The notes: generated by a model not told the origin, from the sequence alone. Shown: positions 24,851 through 35,341, counted from the stretch's first letter. The stretch: DNA of 64,000 nucleotides from JAQBQB01 sp036499625 (GCA_036499625.1 DASYDJ010000031.1:248001-312000); one strand, 5' to 3'. Numbers and translations: made by a program.

Positions 24851-27286
24851 CTACGTCTGAACAGTCATTGCGCGCACCGGATCGACACGCGCCGCTCGTA
24901 TCGCCGGCATCGCACTCGCGAGAAACGCCGCACCACCGATGACGAGGGGCACGACGACGAACGTCAACGGATCGTGCGTGCCAACGCCATACAATGCGCT
25001 CTGCAGAAGGCGCGTCAATGCCGCGGCGCCAAGCAGACCGATCAGAACTCCAGTGCCAATGATTCGACCGGCGTCTCGAAGTACCATGATGGCAACCACG
25101 CCGGCGCTCGCACCGAGCGCCATACGAATGCCAATCTCCTGCGTGCGTTGTGAAACGCCGTACGACATCACGCCGTACACGCCGGCCGCCGACAGCGTCA
25201 ACGCCAGGCCGGCGAAGATCGAGAGCAGCACGAGCATGAGCCGGCGCGTTGCGAGCGTGTTGCCGAGGATCGACGTCATCGTGGCCACGGAAAACATCGG
25301 CTGCTGCGGCGCCAGGTCATGCATGATCGCGCGAACGGGCGCCGTATATGAATCCGGATCGCTTCGTCCCGACAGCACGAACGTCATCGTTCCCAAATGC
25401 CGCCAATCCTGCGCCGCCGCGCGATAGAACTCGGCGTGCGGTGCTTGCTCGAGGCCCAGTTGGTGAACCGATCCCACGACGCCCACGATGGTGCCCAACG
25501 ATCCGTCGCCCGGATCGATGCGCTGGCCGAGCGGGTTCTGGCCGGCGAAGAAGCGCTTCGCCAACTCGTCGTTGATGACGATCGCCTCTGGCGTCGCGCG
25601 CGTGTCACCATCATTGAACTCGCGGCCGGCGACGATCGGAATTCCCATCGCGCGAAAGTAATCGCTGCTCACAGTACGCGTCTCGGCGTCTGGAAACTGT
25701 CCCTGATCGGTGCCTTTCGGCCGGCCTTCAATGAAGAAGAAGCTGTCGTGCATGCCGTCCTGCATCGGCAGATCGCTCGTGAATGCCGCACTGCGCACGC
25801 CGGGCAACACGCGAAGCCGCGCGAGGAGCGGGCCATAGAACTGCTCGTATCGCATGGTGTCGCCAGGCGCTCCAGCCGGCGCCGCGGCGTGGAACGCGAG
25901 CACGCCGTCGGGATTGAAGCCCGGAGAAATCGCGAGGACCGAAACGAATGCGCGGATCGTGAGACCGGCGCCGACGAGCAGCACGAGCGAGAGTGCAATC
26001 TCTCCCACGATCAACGCGTTGAGCGTGCGATGTTGGCGTCGTCCGCTGCTCGAGCGTCCTGCCGAATCCGAGAGATCCTGGCGCAAGTCCGCGCGACTCG
26101 CTTGCAGCGCCGGTGCCAGACCGAAGAGCACGCCCGTCGCGAGCGAGACGAACATCGCGAACAACAATACGCCGCCGTCGATCTGCACGTCGGCAGCACG
26201 CGGTAAACTTGTCGCGGCTGCAGCCACGAGAGAGTGCAGGCTGACCCACGCGATTCCCAAACCCAAGACACCGCCGGTGATCGCCAGCACCACACTCTCC
26301 GTGAGCAACTGCCGAATGATTCGACCGCGTGCGCCGCCGATCGCCGTGCGAATCGCAATCTCTCGTCGGCGAGCCGTGGCACGCGCGAGCAGCAAATTCG
26401 CGACGTTCGCGCACGCGATGAGCAGTACGACACCTACGGCACCGAGCAACAGCATGAGGGCCGGTCGTACCTTGCCGACAACGTTCGCCGAGAGCGAGAC
26501 GGCGAGCGCGCCGCGGTCTTTTTGCGACTGTGGATAGTCCTGTGCAATCCGGCTCGTGATGCGCGCCAGATCGACAGCGGCGGCTGTCGAGTCGACTCCG
26601 TCACGCACGCGACCGACGACGCGCAGCGAATGATTTCCGCGCCCCGGCATACCGTCGAGCATCGATTGCGGATAGAGCTCCCACACGTCGTTGCGCAGCG
26701 CCGAGATGGGAAAGTCGAATTGCGCCGGCATGACGCCGATCACCGTGGATCGGGTGCCACTCAGCTCGACGGTGCTTCCGATGACCGAAGCGCTCGCACC
26801 GAATCGCCGGCGCCATAAGCCTTCGCTGATGACGACGACCGGTTGAGTCTCCGGCGCGTCATCATGCGTCGTGAACACGCGACCGCGCAGCGCAGTGGCG
26901 CCGAGCACGGCGAAGACATTCGCGGTCGCGCGTATGCCGCGCAGGCGCTCGGGCTCGCCGGTTCCTTCCAAGTCGACGCTCCCATTGCCATACGCCGCCA
27001 TGTCGACGAAGGCGCGCGACTGTGTTCGCCAATCCTTGAAGTTGTCCGGCGAGACGGAGCCGTTGGTTCCGCGCACGCCGCGGCTCAGGTACGTCTCGGT
27101 GATCGCGAAGAGCTGTTGTGGATCGCGATACGGGAGTCCGTCGAGCACCACCGCGCGAACGACCGAGTAGATCGCCGTGTTTGCGCCGATGCCGAGGGCG
27201 AGACAGAGCGTGGCGATGATGGTCGTGCTGCGGTGTTTCCGGAGCGACCGCAGTGCGAAGCGAACATCCTGAAGGAGGGGTTCCAT
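24851..27286 (-). CDS. ADOP-family ABC permease (MacB/FtsX-like), copy 1
   Basis: 811 residues. N-terminal membrane helix (residues about 18-42, TTIIATLCLALGIGANTAIY), MacB periplasmic core, three FtsX helices (about 280-425), a second periplasmic core and a second FtsX block ending in RAARVDPVRAM. This duplicated layout without its own ATPase is the acidobacterial duplicated orphan permease family. The divergently starting neighbour past a short gap is a TetR regulator on the same strand upstream. Role likely export or envelope transport; substrate unknown. Confidence 0.93.
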   Translation of the reverse strand: MEPLLQDVRFALRSLRKHRSTTIIATLCLALGIGANTAIYSVVRAVVLDGLPYRDPQQLFAITETYLSRGVRGTNGSVSPDNFKDWRTQSRAFVDMAAYGNGSVDLEGTGEPERLRGIRATANVFAVLGATALRGRVFTTHDDAPETQPVVVISEGLWRRRFGASASVIGSTVELSGTRSTVIGVMPAQFDFPISALRNDVWELYPQSMLDGMPGRGNHSLRVVGRVRDGVDSTAAAVDLARITSRIAQDYPQSQKDRGALAVSLSANVVGKVRPALMLLLGAVGVVLLIACANVANLLLARATARRREIAIRTAIGGARGRIIRQLLTESVVLAITGGVLGLGIAWVSLHSLVAAAATSLPRAADVQIDGGVLLFAMFVSLATGVLFGLAPALQASRADLRQDLSDSAGRSSSGRRQHRTLNALIVGEIALSLVLLVGAGLTIRAFVSVLAISPGFNPDGVLAFHAAAPAGAPGDTMRYEQFYGPLLARLRVLPGVRSAAFTSDLPMQDGMHDSFFFIEGRPKGTDQGQFPDAETRTVSSDYFRAMGIPIVAGREFNDGDTRATPEAIVINDELAKRFFAGQNPLGQRIDPGDGSLGTIVGVVGSVHQLGLEQAPHAEFYRAAAQDWRHLGTMTFVLSGRSDPDSYTAPVRAIMHDLAPQQPMFSVATMTSILGNTLATRRLMLVLLSIFAGLALTLSAAGVYGVMSYGVSQRTQEIGIRMALGASAGVVAIMVLRDAGRIIGTGVLIGLLGAAALTRLLQSALYGVGTHDPLTFVVVPLVIGGAAFLASAMPAIRAARVDPVRAMTVQT

Positions 27287-27377
27287 GGGCGAGTCGAGTC
27301 GGGTGGGCTGACGGTGGCGTCACGATTCGACATTTGGACTGGCGGGAAGGTTCGCATGAGTTGCGAACAGTTCCGAT

Positions 27378-28001
27378 TTACCTCGACGGAATCGCCGACA
27401 GCTGTCGATACGCCGCCCGCTGCAGCGTCGCCCGCGCGACCTCGTGGAACGCGACGTCCATCTGCGCCGGTGTCGACGTCGCCTGATGGTCGTACCACCA
27501 ACGCGCCATCTCCATCAGCGCTCCGGCGAGCATTCGAGCCGCTAGCGACGGCGGAATCGCCGGCGTCGCGTTCGGCACCGGCGCGATCCGCTTCTCGATC
27601 ATGCGCGCCACGAAATCGACGCCGAGCGACCAGATCTCGTCCAACTGTCCGGCGTCTCGCAGCGAATCGATGAACTTTGTCATCGCGCCCAAGTGCGAGA
27701 GATACTCCGCGACCGGCACGAGCCGCGGGCCACGCGACGCCGTTTGGTCGAGCAGGCGCTCGAACATCGCGAACATGCCTTCGTAGCTCGAGTAGAGCAC
27801 GTCCTGCTTGTTGCGGTAGTGGGCGTAGAATGTCGCGCGCCCCACCCCGGCGCGGTCGAGTATCTCCTGCACCGTGATCGAGGCGAATTCGCGTTCCTGG
27901 ATGAGCTCCACGAATGCGTTCCCGAGCGCCTGCACGCTGCGCTGTACGCGCGGGTCGGTGGACTCGACTTTCCGAACAACGGCAGGCGATTTGTTCGACA
28001 T
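27378..28001 (-). CDS. TetR-family transcriptional regulator
   Basis: 207 residues. HTH at about 40-70: SITVQEILDRAGVGRATFYA then HYRNKQDVL. The C-terminal ligand domain is unrecognised. It lies directly upstream of ADOP copy 1 on the same strand and is divergent from the membrane gene at 28090, so either could be its target. Confidence 0.93.
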   Translation of the reverse strand: MSNKSPAVVRKVESTDPRVQRSVQALGNAFVELIQEREFASITVQEILDRAGVGRATFYAHYRNKQDVLYSSYEGMFAMFERLLDQTASRGPRLVPVAEYLSHLGAMTKFIDSLRDAGQLDEIWSLGVDFVARMIEKRIAPVPNATPAIPPSLAARMLAGALMEMARWWYDHQATSTPAQMDVAFHEVARATLQRAAYRQLSAIPSR

Positions 28002-28089
28002 CGTGAGCGAGGAGTGATGGGTCGCGCAAGATTGCGCGCCGACAACCGCTGCGCAATGCGCGACTCGCTCACCTCAACTCGATCTTCCA

Positions 28090-28728
28090 ATGACCACTGA
28101 CCGAAAGGCCGGTTGGGCGCTGATCGCCGGATCAGTCGCCGGCCTCGTGACGATGGCGATGCATCCGACAGCCGCCGGCATTCTGAACGGCGCACGCGGC
28201 GCAGGCGTGCTACTGCTGAACGTTGCCGTACATTCGCTGGCGATCGGCGCGATGCCGCTGCTGCTCCTCGGCCTGTTGTGGCTGACAGTCACGCTCTGGA
28301 AAGAACGCGATCTCGCCGTTGCCGCCTACGTCGTGTACGCGCTGGCGACTGTCGCGATCATGATCGCCGCGGCGGCGAGCGGCTTCGTCGCGACGACGTT
28401 GTTGACGCGGATACTCGACGCCGATGCCGCGGCGCGGCCGGCGCTCAACAACATGTTGTACTACACAGGACAGATCAATCAGGCGTTCGCCAAGATCTCG
28501 ACGGTACTCACGGCGCTGTCGATCATCTGTTGGTCGGTCGCGATGCGGCGGTGTGGGTTTCCGCGCGAGCTCAGTACCTATGGAATCATCGTCCCGATCG
28601 CAATCTGCGCAGCGCTCGGCTCGGGTCACCTGACGCTCGGCGTACACGGATATGGATTGGTGGCGCTCGCGCAGTCGGTGTGGATGATTTGGACGGGCGT
28701 GTTGTTGCTGCGGCGGCGTGTTGCTTAG
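28090..28728 (+). CDS. Multi-pass membrane protein, unknown
   Basis: 212 residues with about six hydrophobic helices (LLLNVAVHSLAIGAMPLLLL, VVYALATVAIMIAAAASGFV, YGIIVPIAICAALGSGH among them). No family recognised. Divergent from the TetR gene, 88 bases between starts. Its end overlaps the convergent SDR gene by 4 bases. Confidence 0.75.
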   Translation: MTTDRKAGWALIAGSVAGLVTMAMHPTAAGILNGARGAGVLLLNVAVHSLAIGAMPLLLLGLLWLTVTLWKERDLAVAAYVVYALATVAIMIAAAASGFVATTLLTRILDADAAARPALNNMLYYTGQINQAFAKISTVLTALSIICWSVAMRRCGFPRELSTYGIIVPIAICAALGSGHLTLGVHGYGLVALAQSVWMIWTGVLLLRRRVA

Positions 28729-29387
28729 ACCGGGACGAGGAGAGCCCGCATTTCGGCCCAATGGTATATCGTGACCGTTTTCGCGGGCTTCATGGACGCT
28801 TGATTCATTGCGGCCGCGATGTCTTTGCCGTCCATCCCCTTGTAGCGACTGAGCGGGCCAATGAGAAACGCGCTGGCCACAGACCACGCGGCGATCAGAA
28901 GCGTCTCGTTGGAGCGGTGTTCATCTCGACTTCCGGTAATCATCGAGGGGCGAAAGATGTGCGTATGCTCATAGCCCAACGCAATGATGTCCCGTTCGAG
29001 CTCACCCTTGGTTCGCAGATAGACAGATCGCGACTGCACGTTCGCGCCGACTGACGTCACGACGAACACAGACGTCGCCCCGTTCTCTTTGGCGATCCGC
29101 GCAGCCAAGACCGGGTAGTCGTGATCGACCTGATAGTACTCCTCAGAATTCGGCGTCGACTTTCGCGTGGTGCCGAGCGTCAGGAAGACGTCGTCGGCGA
29201 CGATGTCGTTTCTCAGGCTCGGCAGCGACGAGAAATCGCCGATCACGACGTTCAATTTCGGATGAACGTTCGACAGCGGCCGGCGAACGACGACTGTCAC
29301 CCGATCATACGTGGGATTGCCGAGCAACTCGCCGAGCAAGTGAGAGCCGACGAAGCCGGTGGCGCCGAACAGAAGTGCGTTCTTCAT
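28725..29387 (-). CDS. NAD(P)-binding atypical SDR / oxidoreductase
   Basis: 220 residues. Rossmann motif LFGATGFVGSHLLGELL at the N-terminus; VDHDYPVLAARIAKENGATS and HIFRPSMITGSRDEHR match the HTATIP2/YbjT-like branch. The substrate is unknown. A decayed partial copy of this gene lies at 19372-19440. Confidence 0.88.
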   Translation of the reverse strand: MKNALLFGATGFVGSHLLGELLGNPTYDRVTVVVRRPLSNVHPKLNVVIGDFSSLPSLRNDIVADDVFLTLGTTRKSTPNSEEYYQVDHDYPVLAARIAKENGATSVFVVTSVGANVQSRSVYLRTKGELERDIIALGYEHTHIFRPSMITGSRDEHRSNETLLIAAWSVASAFLIGPLSRYKGMDGKDIAAAMNQASMKPAKTVTIYHWAEMRALLVPV

Positions 29388-29544
29388 ATCACGCGACGGA
29401 ATACCGATCGATCGGATGCCGCTTGTTCCGAGCTCGGCCGGTGTTTAGAGCGCAGGTGTTTGAGGGAATATCTGTATAGCAGGCGGCCTGAATCTATGCA
29501 TATGGGGGTGAAGGCGTTCGCCGCCGGACTGCGGTAGCGTATCG
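29388..29544. other. Spacer with a short hydrolase-tail remnant
   Basis: 157 bases without a gene. Bases 29508-29537 (GTGAAGGCGTTCGCC... ending GGACTGCGGTAG) resemble the last codons of the alpha/beta hydrolase at 40641-40670 (VKAFAAGLR-stop versus VKAFIAGLR-stop). It is too short to be certain. Confidence 0.35.
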
Positions 29545-32289
29545 TCACCCACCTCGAAGCGCCGCGGACGGATCCAACGCCGCCGCACGTCGCGCTGGAA
29601 TCCAACTCGCCAACAACGCAACGAAGAGCAGCACGACGCACGTTCCGCCTAAAATCACCGGGTCTGTCGGGCTCACGTCGTAGAGCAGCGATTGGAGAAA
29701 TCTCGTCACCCCAATCGCGATGCCCGCACCGATCGCGACACCGACAGCCGCCAGCCCCACGCCGTCTCGCGCAATCATGCGCCGAACCGCCGACGGCTGC
29801 GCCCCGAGCGCGATGCGCACGCCGATCTCGCGCTCGCGCAAGCTCACCGTGTACGCCAGCGTGCCGTAGATGCCGACTGCGCCAAGCACCAGGGCCAGCG
29901 CGCTCGCGACGGCAAGCAACAACAGCATCTCTCGCGCGCGTGCCGAGGCGGCGCGAACGATGCCGCCAACGTCTGTCTCGCCGAAGGTCGGCAGCGAAGG
30001 ATCGAGCGTGTGCACGATGTCGCGAATCGCCGCGGTGACGGTACCAGTCGGAAGCGAGCTGCGCGCGAATACTGTCAGATACGGCGGAACGGCTGTCGAA
30101 TCCCCGTCGGCGGTCGCGATCGGAAAGTAGACGATGTCGTTCGCCGGCTTGTCGAGTGCGTCGTAGTGCGCGTCGCCGACTTCGCCGACGATCGTATACC
30201 ACGGGCCGCCGACGCCAGGCTGAATGCGCTTGCCGAGCGGACTGTCATCCTTCCAATAGCGTGTCGCGTACGCATGACTCACCACGGCTTCGAGCGTCGG
30301 TCGCGCAGCAGTCTGCGCACCGAACGTCCGGCCGCTCATCAACGGAATCCCCATCGCGCGGAAATACTGACCGTCGACGTCGGACACGAAGTGCAAGTCC
30401 GGAACTGCATTTGGCGGCAGCGGATGATCCTCGACCCTGATCACGGTATCGTTGTGATCGTCGGTGAACGGGACCCAGTCGCCGAGGCTCGCGCTCTCCA
30501 CTCCCGGCGTCGCGCGCACGCGCTCCAACAACGCATCATAGAACTGTAAACGCGAGGCCATCGTCGCATAGGTCGACGTCGGCAAGATCAAGCGCGCGAC
30601 CACGAGATTGTTGGCGTCGAAGCCCGGCTTCACCGCCTCGAGTCGCATGAAGCTCCGCGCGAGCAGCCCAGACGCTGCCACGAGAACGAGCGCCAGCGCC
30701 GTCTGCGCAATCACGAGCATGCTTCGCGCACGCTGACGCTGGCCGGTATTCCCGCGGCCGCCACCGCGCAGCACCATGGCGATCGAGGTGCTCCGCGCAC
30801 GAAGCATCGGGATGACGCTCACGAATGCGGCGGCAAATGCGCTCGCTACGAGCGCGAACAGCATGACTCGTCCGTCGATCGTCACCTCGTCGAGTCGAGG
30901 AAGCCCAAGCGCGCCGCCGACACTCGCGGCGACTTTCACGCCGAGCGCGGCGAGCGCTATGCCGATCACGCCGCCGGTCACGGACAACAGCACCGACTCG
31001 CTCAGCGATTGCGCCAGAATGCCGGCAATTCCCGACCCCAGCGCTCCACGCACCGCAAGCTCGAGTTGCCGGCTCTCGCCGCGCACGAGAAACAGGTTCG
31101 CCACGTTCGCGCACGCAATCACGAGCACGAGTGCCACACTCGCCAACAGGATCCACAGCATCTTCGCGGCAGACCCAACGATGGAATCATGCAGCGACAA
31201 CAGCACTGGCTCGACGTGCGCCTGCTTCCACATGGCGGGCGGAATACCACTCGGAAATTCGTCGAGCAGGTGCGGCAGCACGCCGGCAAGATCGGCTTGC
31301 GCCGCATCGAGACTCACGCCGTCGCGCAGGCGGCCGATGCCGAGGTAGTTGAAGCTGCCCGCTTGCGCGTGCGGCGGATCGAACTGCAGTGGGACGAAGA
31401 TCTGAACCGTGGGGCTCGGATACGCGAAGCCCCGCGGCATCACGCCCACGATCTGTCGCGACACACCGTCCACGACGATGCGACTTCCCGTCACCGACCG
31501 GTCGCCATGAAAGCGATCCTGCCACAACCGATATGACAGGATCGCCACCGGCGCCGCCCCCACGCGATCCTCTCCCTTCTGAAACGCTCGGCCGAGCGCC
31601 GGACGAACTTGCAGCACGTCGAGCAGATTAGCCGATGTTCGCGCGGCAGAGACGCGTTGCGGCCGCTCGTTCGCCGACGCTGCGCCGAGATTGACATCGG
31701 TGAATCGCACCGAGGCGATTCCGTCGAACGAGCGCGCGTGTTCCTGATAGTACAGAACGCTCGCGTCGGACTGATCGACGTTCTGTGCCCCAGCGACTTG
31801 GATCGTGTGCTTCAGCGCGACCAACCGATCCGATTGCGGATATGGCAACGGTCGGAGCAGCACTCCATTGACGACGCTGAACACCGCCGTCGTGGCGCCG
31901 ATGCCGAGCGACAGCACGAGGATCGTAGCGAGCGTGAAACCGGGAACGCGCAACAGCCGTCGCGCGGCAAATCGCAGCTCGACGAGACCTACTGCGCGTG
32001 GAAGTGCAGCCATTGGAGAATCCTCTCTGTCTGAATCGTTACGTCCGTGCATGACGCGCCAGATCGTCGTCATCCATTCGGCGCTCGCGTGCAGCAGGAC
32101 GTCGTGCAGAGCGTCCATCCAGAATGCCAACGCGGGCGTGCCCGAATGCCGAGCGCTGCGCCGCTGGTCGCGGAACGCCTCGACCAGGTCGAGTCCGAAC
32201 GCACGGCGAAAGCGCGGTGGATAGAGCGCGAGCAAGGCGCGATAGATCCGCTCGCCGGCATTGAGCGGCGGCAAGCGGAAATCGCTCAT
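29545..32289 (-). CDS. ADOP-family ABC permease, copy 2, with N-terminal prefix domain
   Basis: 914 residues. A cytoplasmic prefix of about 100 residues (ERIYRALLALYPPRFRRAFG) precedes the usual ADOP body: membrane helix FTLATILVLSLGIGATTAVF, MacB cores, FtsX blocks and the C-terminal PARRAAALDPSAALR motif. The gene overlaps the PadR stop (ATGA), so it is directly under PadR control. Confidence 0.93.
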   Translation of the reverse strand: MSDFRLPPLNAGERIYRALLALYPPRFRRAFGLDLVEAFRDQRRSARHSGTPALAFWMDALHDVLLHASAEWMTTIWRVMHGRNDSDREDSPMAALPRAVGLVELRFAARRLLRVPGFTLATILVLSLGIGATTAVFSVVNGVLLRPLPYPQSDRLVALKHTIQVAGAQNVDQSDASVLYYQEHARSFDGIASVRFTDVNLGAASANERPQRVSAARTSANLLDVLQVRPALGRAFQKGEDRVGAAPVAILSYRLWQDRFHGDRSVTGSRIVVDGVSRQIVGVMPRGFAYPSPTVQIFVPLQFDPPHAQAGSFNYLGIGRLRDGVSLDAAQADLAGVLPHLLDEFPSGIPPAMWKQAHVEPVLLSLHDSIVGSAAKMLWILLASVALVLVIACANVANLFLVRGESRQLELAVRGALGSGIAGILAQSLSESVLLSVTGGVIGIALAALGVKVAASVGGALGLPRLDEVTIDGRVMLFALVASAFAAAFVSVIPMLRARSTSIAMVLRGGGRGNTGQRQRARSMLVIAQTALALVLVAASGLLARSFMRLEAVKPGFDANNLVVARLILPTSTYATMASRLQFYDALLERVRATPGVESASLGDWVPFTDDHNDTVIRVEDHPLPPNAVPDLHFVSDVDGQYFRAMGIPLMSGRTFGAQTAARPTLEAVVSHAYATRYWKDDSPLGKRIQPGVGGPWYTIVGEVGDAHYDALDKPANDIVYFPIATADGDSTAVPPYLTVFARSSLPTGTVTAAIRDIVHTLDPSLPTFGETDVGGIVRAASARAREMLLLLAVASALALVLGAVGIYGTLAYTVSLREREIGVRIALGAQPSAVRRMIARDGVGLAAVGVAIGAGIAIGVTRFLQSLLYDVSPTDPVILGGTCVVLLFVALLASWIPARRAAALDPSAALRGG

Positions 32290-32648
32290 GCGATTGCGTG
32301 ATGCGTCGCGAGCGCGCGTCGTGCCGCTTCAGCGAGTGCCGCCATACGCTCGGCGTCCGCGGCAATGACGCGTTTTCCGCGCGGTGTGATGCGGTAGTAG
32401 CGGCGCCGCTCGTCGTCGGCATCGGCGGCCGGCCGGCGCTGCGATTCGACGACGAGCCCGTCATCGAGCATTCGCGCGAGCAGTCGATAGAGCGCGCCCG
32501 CCTGGAGCTGGACGCGTCCCTCCGATTGCTCGGCGGCCTCCTGCATCATTGCGTAGCCGTGCCGCTCGCCTCGCAGGAGCACGAGGAGTACGTAGAACGT
32601 GTCGGGTTTGAGCGGGAGAAAATCTTTCGAATCGATGCGATCGGGCAT
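32286..32648 (-). CDS. PadR-family transcriptional regulator
   Basis: 120 residues. PadR winged helix with LKPDTFYVLLVLLRGERHGY and LQAGALYRLLARMLDDGLV and the tail RYYRITPRGKRV. Translationally coupled to ADOP copy 2. A perfect palindrome upstream (32668-32686) is its probable operator. Confidence 0.93.
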   Translation of the reverse strand: MPDRIDSKDFLPLKPDTFYVLLVLLRGERHGYAMMQEAAEQSEGRVQLQAGALYRLLARMLDDGLVVESQRRPAADADDERRRYYRITPRGKRVIAADAERMAALAEAARRALATHHAIA

Positions 32649-32667
32649 GGCGCGGGAGGCTGTTCGT

Positions 32668-32686
32668 TATAGACAAAATGTCTATA
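32668..32686 (-). promoter_or_regulatory. Palindromic PadR operator over the promoter
   Basis: TATAGACA-AAA-TGTCTATA, perfect 8-bp arms, with a half-site AGTCTAT at 32694-32700. It covers a possible minus-strand -10 (TATAAC), so the regulator would repress its own operon. Confidence 0.65.
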
Positions 32687-32836
32687 TGTAAACAGTCTAT
32701 GGTCGATCAGAGCCGGCGTCAAGCACGAGAGGCGACGTCAGCTCATCCCTTACGCCTTGTTGTCGTTCACATACCTAGGATCCGGTGGCACCGCCATCTC
32801 TTGGACCGCTGAATAGCTGACGACTGCAACCGACGC

Positions 32837-35341
32837 TCACAACTCTCGCAGCGCTTCCAGTGGATCGATCCGCGTCGCCCGACGCGCCGGTACGTAGCTC
32901 GCAACCACCGCGATCACCAAGATGCTGACACACACCGCGGCGAGAATGAATGGGCTGGTCGCAGATACACCGTACAGCAGCGAGTTCGCGGTGCGGCCTA
33001 CGGCGACTGACAAGAGCACGCCAATGATCGAGCCGAATGCCGCCAGCCGGAGCCCTTGGCCGATTACGAGATTGCGCACGTCCGCTTCCTGAGCACCGAG
33101 CGACATGCGGATTCCAATCTCGTGCGTGCGCTGACTCACTCGAAAGGCCAACACGCCATAGAGACCGATCACGGCGAGCAGCAACGCAATTGCACCGAAG
33201 AGTGAGAACATCGACGCTCCGAGACGCCACGGGCGAAATTGCGGATCGAGCGCCGTACTGAACGCGGTGACATCCGGATACGGAAGTTCCGGCTCGAGCT
33301 CGCTGATCGTCTGCCGAACCATCGGGGCGATTTTCGTAGCGTCGCTGGTCGATCGAACGTACAGCACCGGCGCAACGCCGCTCGTCTCGATAGGCAAGTA
33401 GTAACGACTCGCAGGCTTCTCGTACTGAATGGGTTGATCGACGGCGTTTCCCTGTCGAGCGGTTGCGACGATGCCGATCACCGTGGTGCAAGGCGCGCTG
33501 CCGCTGCCAATCAGGATGCACTTGCCGAGGGCGTCTTCGCCGGGCCAATAGCGGCGAGCCATGTCCTCATCGATGACGGTCACGAGCGGTGCCTTCGCTC
33601 GATCGCTCGACGTAAATAACCGCCCACGCCGAAGCGCCATGCCAAGCGTTTCAAAGAATTCTGGAGAAACCATGGCGAGCACCGGTCCGCCGCCGAACAT
33701 GTTCGGGACAGCACGACCCGAAATCCAAAGCGGCCGTCCCGACTCGCCGGCGAACGGGCCACCGGTCGCCACCGCGACGCGCGCGACTCCTGGAAGCGCG
33801 CGTATCCGCTCGACGAGCTGCTGCGAGACCTGAGTTGCCTGCGCGTCCGTGTAGCCGATCGACGTCGGATCCACACCGCGCACGCGAAGCACATGCTCGA
33901 CGTCGAACCCGAGATCGAGCGCGGCGAGATTGCGAAAGCTCTGCGTAAAGAGCGCGGCGCCGACGCTGAGCACGAGCGCCAGAGCGATCTGCGCCACCAA
34001 GAGCGCCGTATGCATTGGCCCACGGTGACCTGCACTCTCTCGCGATGCGCCGCGCATGGATCCGGCGAGATCGACATCTGCGGCATCGAGCGCAGGTACC
34101 AATCCCGTTGCGAGACCGGTGAACGCCATCGCAGCGAGACTGACCGCGAGCACGCGCGCATTGAAGTAACTCTGGCCAAGGTCCGCACCCGACAGCAACG
34201 TCGACCGAAGTGTTCTGGTGCCGACCCATCCGAGGATGACTGCGAGCACGCCGCCGGCAGCCACGAGCAGAATTCCTTCCAACATCAGCAAGCGAATGAG
34301 TCGAGCCTTGCTGATCCCGAGCGCAAGGCGCACAGCGATCTCGCGCCGTCGACGGAACGCACGCGTGAGGAGCAGACTGGCGACGTTCGCGCACGCGATG
34401 AGCAGAACGATCACCGCAACGGCATCGAGCCAAATCGATACCGTTGCATCTTGCGCTTGTTGAGGATTCTGCATGGCGACGATCGCCATCGGACTCGCTA
34501 CGACCAGCTCGAGCGTCGTGCCAGTCACCGGCTCTCGCCGATCGATGCGATCGTACAGCGTCGCCAGTTTGGCCTCGAGGCCAGCTCGTGCAATCCCCGG
34601 CCGAACTCGCGCAACAACGCTGAGCCATGAAAACTGACGATTCGTAAACGGCGCACTCGGATTGCCGTGAAAGCCAGGAAGACCAGCGCCCACGGGCAGA
34701 TACGCATCGACGTGCGTCCGTTCCAACCCGTTGAAGTCGCGCGGCGCTACGCCGACGACGACGTATGGTGTGGTTTCGATGCGAACTGTCTTACCGAGGA
34801 TCAATGATGATCCACCGAACTCGCGTTGCCAGAACGCGTAGCCGAGTACGATGACATCCGGGCCGCCCATCGAGTCTTCATCGGCGTCGAAAAAACGACC
34901 GAGCGCCGGCTTCACGCCCAAGACCGACATGAATGTGTGCGTAACCGTCAGCGTACTGATTTGCTGAACTTCTCGGCCTTGTCCAAAGCTCTGTTGCGCC
35001 TCGAAATAGCCGGCGGCGCTAGAGATCTCTGGAAGGCTCGCCATCTCGACGTAGTCTGGATACGAGGCGCCTGGGTACTCGGTGAAATCCTGCGCCGAGT
35101 AGTGGCGCGCGGCGCTGATCCACAACAGCGAGCCCGCGTCGCGGACGCCTGCGGGAGGTCGCAGTAGCAGCGTGTCGACGACGTTGAACATCGTGGCGTT
35201 GGCCGCGAGGCCGATCGCCAAGCACAACACGGCAGCCGCTGCGAGCAGCGGCTGACGGGAGAGACTTCGAATCGCGTAGCGACAGTCGGCCGAGAGATCG
35301 TCGACGAGATCGCGGAAGTGCCGTCTGTGTTCGAGTTTCAT
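32837..35341 (-). CDS. ADOP-family ABC permease, copy 3
   Basis: 834 residues. Short prefix, then membrane helix LLAAAAVLCLAIGLAANATM, MacB core, FtsX segments (VIVLLIACANVASLLLTRAF), a second core and a terminal FtsX block ending in PARRATRIDPLEALREL. No coupled regulator; gap of about 190 bases to the padR promoter. Partner ATPase not in the window. Confidence 0.93.
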   Translation of the reverse strand: MKLEHRRHFRDLVDDLSADCRYAIRSLSRQPLLAAAAVLCLAIGLAANATMFNVVDTLLLRPPAGVRDAGSLLWISAARHYSAQDFTEYPGASYPDYVEMASLPEISSAAGYFEAQQSFGQGREVQQISTLTVTHTFMSVLGVKPALGRFFDADEDSMGGPDVIVLGYAFWQREFGGSSLILGKTVRIETTPYVVVGVAPRDFNGLERTHVDAYLPVGAGLPGFHGNPSAPFTNRQFSWLSVVARVRPGIARAGLEAKLATLYDRIDRREPVTGTTLELVVASPMAIVAMQNPQQAQDATVSIWLDAVAVIVLLIACANVASLLLTRAFRRRREIAVRLALGISKARLIRLLMLEGILLVAAGGVLAVILGWVGTRTLRSTLLSGADLGQSYFNARVLAVSLAAMAFTGLATGLVPALDAADVDLAGSMRGASRESAGHRGPMHTALLVAQIALALVLSVGAALFTQSFRNLAALDLGFDVEHVLRVRGVDPTSIGYTDAQATQVSQQLVERIRALPGVARVAVATGGPFAGESGRPLWISGRAVPNMFGGGPVLAMVSPEFFETLGMALRRGRLFTSSDRAKAPLVTVIDEDMARRYWPGEDALGKCILIGSGSAPCTTVIGIVATARQGNAVDQPIQYEKPASRYYLPIETSGVAPVLYVRSTSDATKIAPMVRQTISELEPELPYPDVTAFSTALDPQFRPWRLGASMFSLFGAIALLLAVIGLYGVLAFRVSQRTHEIGIRMSLGAQEADVRNLVIGQGLRLAAFGSIIGVLLSVAVGRTANSLLYGVSATSPFILAAVCVSILVIAVVASYVPARRATRIDPLEALREL

